Source: an uncultured bacterium (GTDB lineage: Bacteria; Bacillota; Clostridia; Lachnospirales; Lachnospiraceae). Taken from it: a DNA stretch of 14,887 bases. Shown in pieces: positions 14,790 through 14,887 of this stretch (position 1 is its first letter; each line of letters opens with the position of its first letter). Both the position numbers and the translations under genes were made by a program. The stretch is taken from contig CAMUHA010000068.1 of assembly GCA_947088515.1 (NCBI GenBank), positions 1-14,887 of the forward strand, in the 5' to 3' direction. Below the pieces are notes generated by a model. That model was not told the DNA's origin, did no database searches, and saw only the letters and a list, made by a program, of their open reading frames with translations.

Positions 14790-14887
14790 ATGACGGAAAA
14801 AGTAGTTTAGTTGGAAGCATTCAGAGAGAATGGCGCTTGGTGGAAGCTGTTTATGTGGAAATTAGACGAAAACCATTCCAGAGCTGT
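14790..14887 (+). pseudogene. Possible gene start interrupted by TAG, running off the window
   Basis: From the ATG at 14790 the frame reads MTEKVV, then a TAG at 14808-14810, and then stays open for 25 codons to the edge, reading LEAFRENGAWWKLFMWKLDE and onward. The stop could be a premature nonsense mutation in a real gene; otherwise translation would begin at TTG 14811 or ATG 14853. There is no good ribosome binding site. I do not recognise the product, and the stretch is too short to prove it is coding. Confidence 0.25.

Noticed and set aside
1..14887. CRISPR arrays, tRNA/rRNA genes, insertion sequences or a phage region.
   Set aside because: No regularly spaced repeats, no clover-leaf or rRNA-like stretch, and no transposase or phage proteins were found.

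Overview
The window looks like a chromosomal segment from a Gram-positive anaerobe of the Clostridia, most likely a Lachnospiraceae-type gut bacterium. This rests on purine-rich AGGAGG-like ribosome binding sites, TTGACA/TATAAT promoters, U-tailed terminators, a MecA_N-type class B PBP, an aldo/keto reductase fused to a 2x[4Fe-4S] tail, and a soluble multi-PAS hybrid kinase. Genus cannot be fixed by reading alone.

Layout. (1) 1-1845, plus strand: the 3' part of a class B penicillin-binding protein, split by one extra G in a G7 run (1141-1147) lying between its STFK and SDN motifs. (2) 1846-2127: a structured intergenic stretch with a near-consensus promoter, a small hairpin and an intrinsic terminator, which together could define a transcript of about 65 nt or a terminated leader of the next gene. 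(3) 2128-3804: a cytoplasmic M3 oligoendopeptidase. (4) 3927-5630: a methyl-accepting chemotaxis protein whose mRNA would begin with a long stem-loop. (5) 5827-9378: a soluble hybrid histidine kinase with several PAS-like modules, HisKA/HATPase and two receiver domains. (6) 9379-9589: convergent region with two strong hairpin terminators. (7) 9590-11140, minus strand: a secreted DUF5722-type glycosidase-like protein. (8) 11141-11436: divergent control region. (9) 11437-12570: the aldo/keto reductase-ferredoxin protein. (10) 12571-13950, minus strand: a MATE-family transporter whose stop codon touches that of the reductase. (11) 13951-14149: a second divergent control region with stacked inverted repeats. 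(12) 14150-14704: an AT-rich Uma2-family (PD-(D/E)XK) gene, probably acquired. (13) 14705-14887: a promoter followed by a small open frame interrupted by TAG and running off the window.

Working together: most genes look like separate transcription units, each with its own promoter and often its own terminator, rather than one pathway. The chemoreceptor and hybrid kinase are adjacent signalling genes separated by a strong terminator, so co-regulation is possible but not shown. I see no CRISPR array, tRNA, rRNA, insertion sequence or recognised defence cluster. The items most worth checking are the split PBP, the 1927-2026 promoter/hairpin/terminator unit, the DUF5722 secreted enzyme, the Cys-containing PAS sensor, and the AT-rich right edge.
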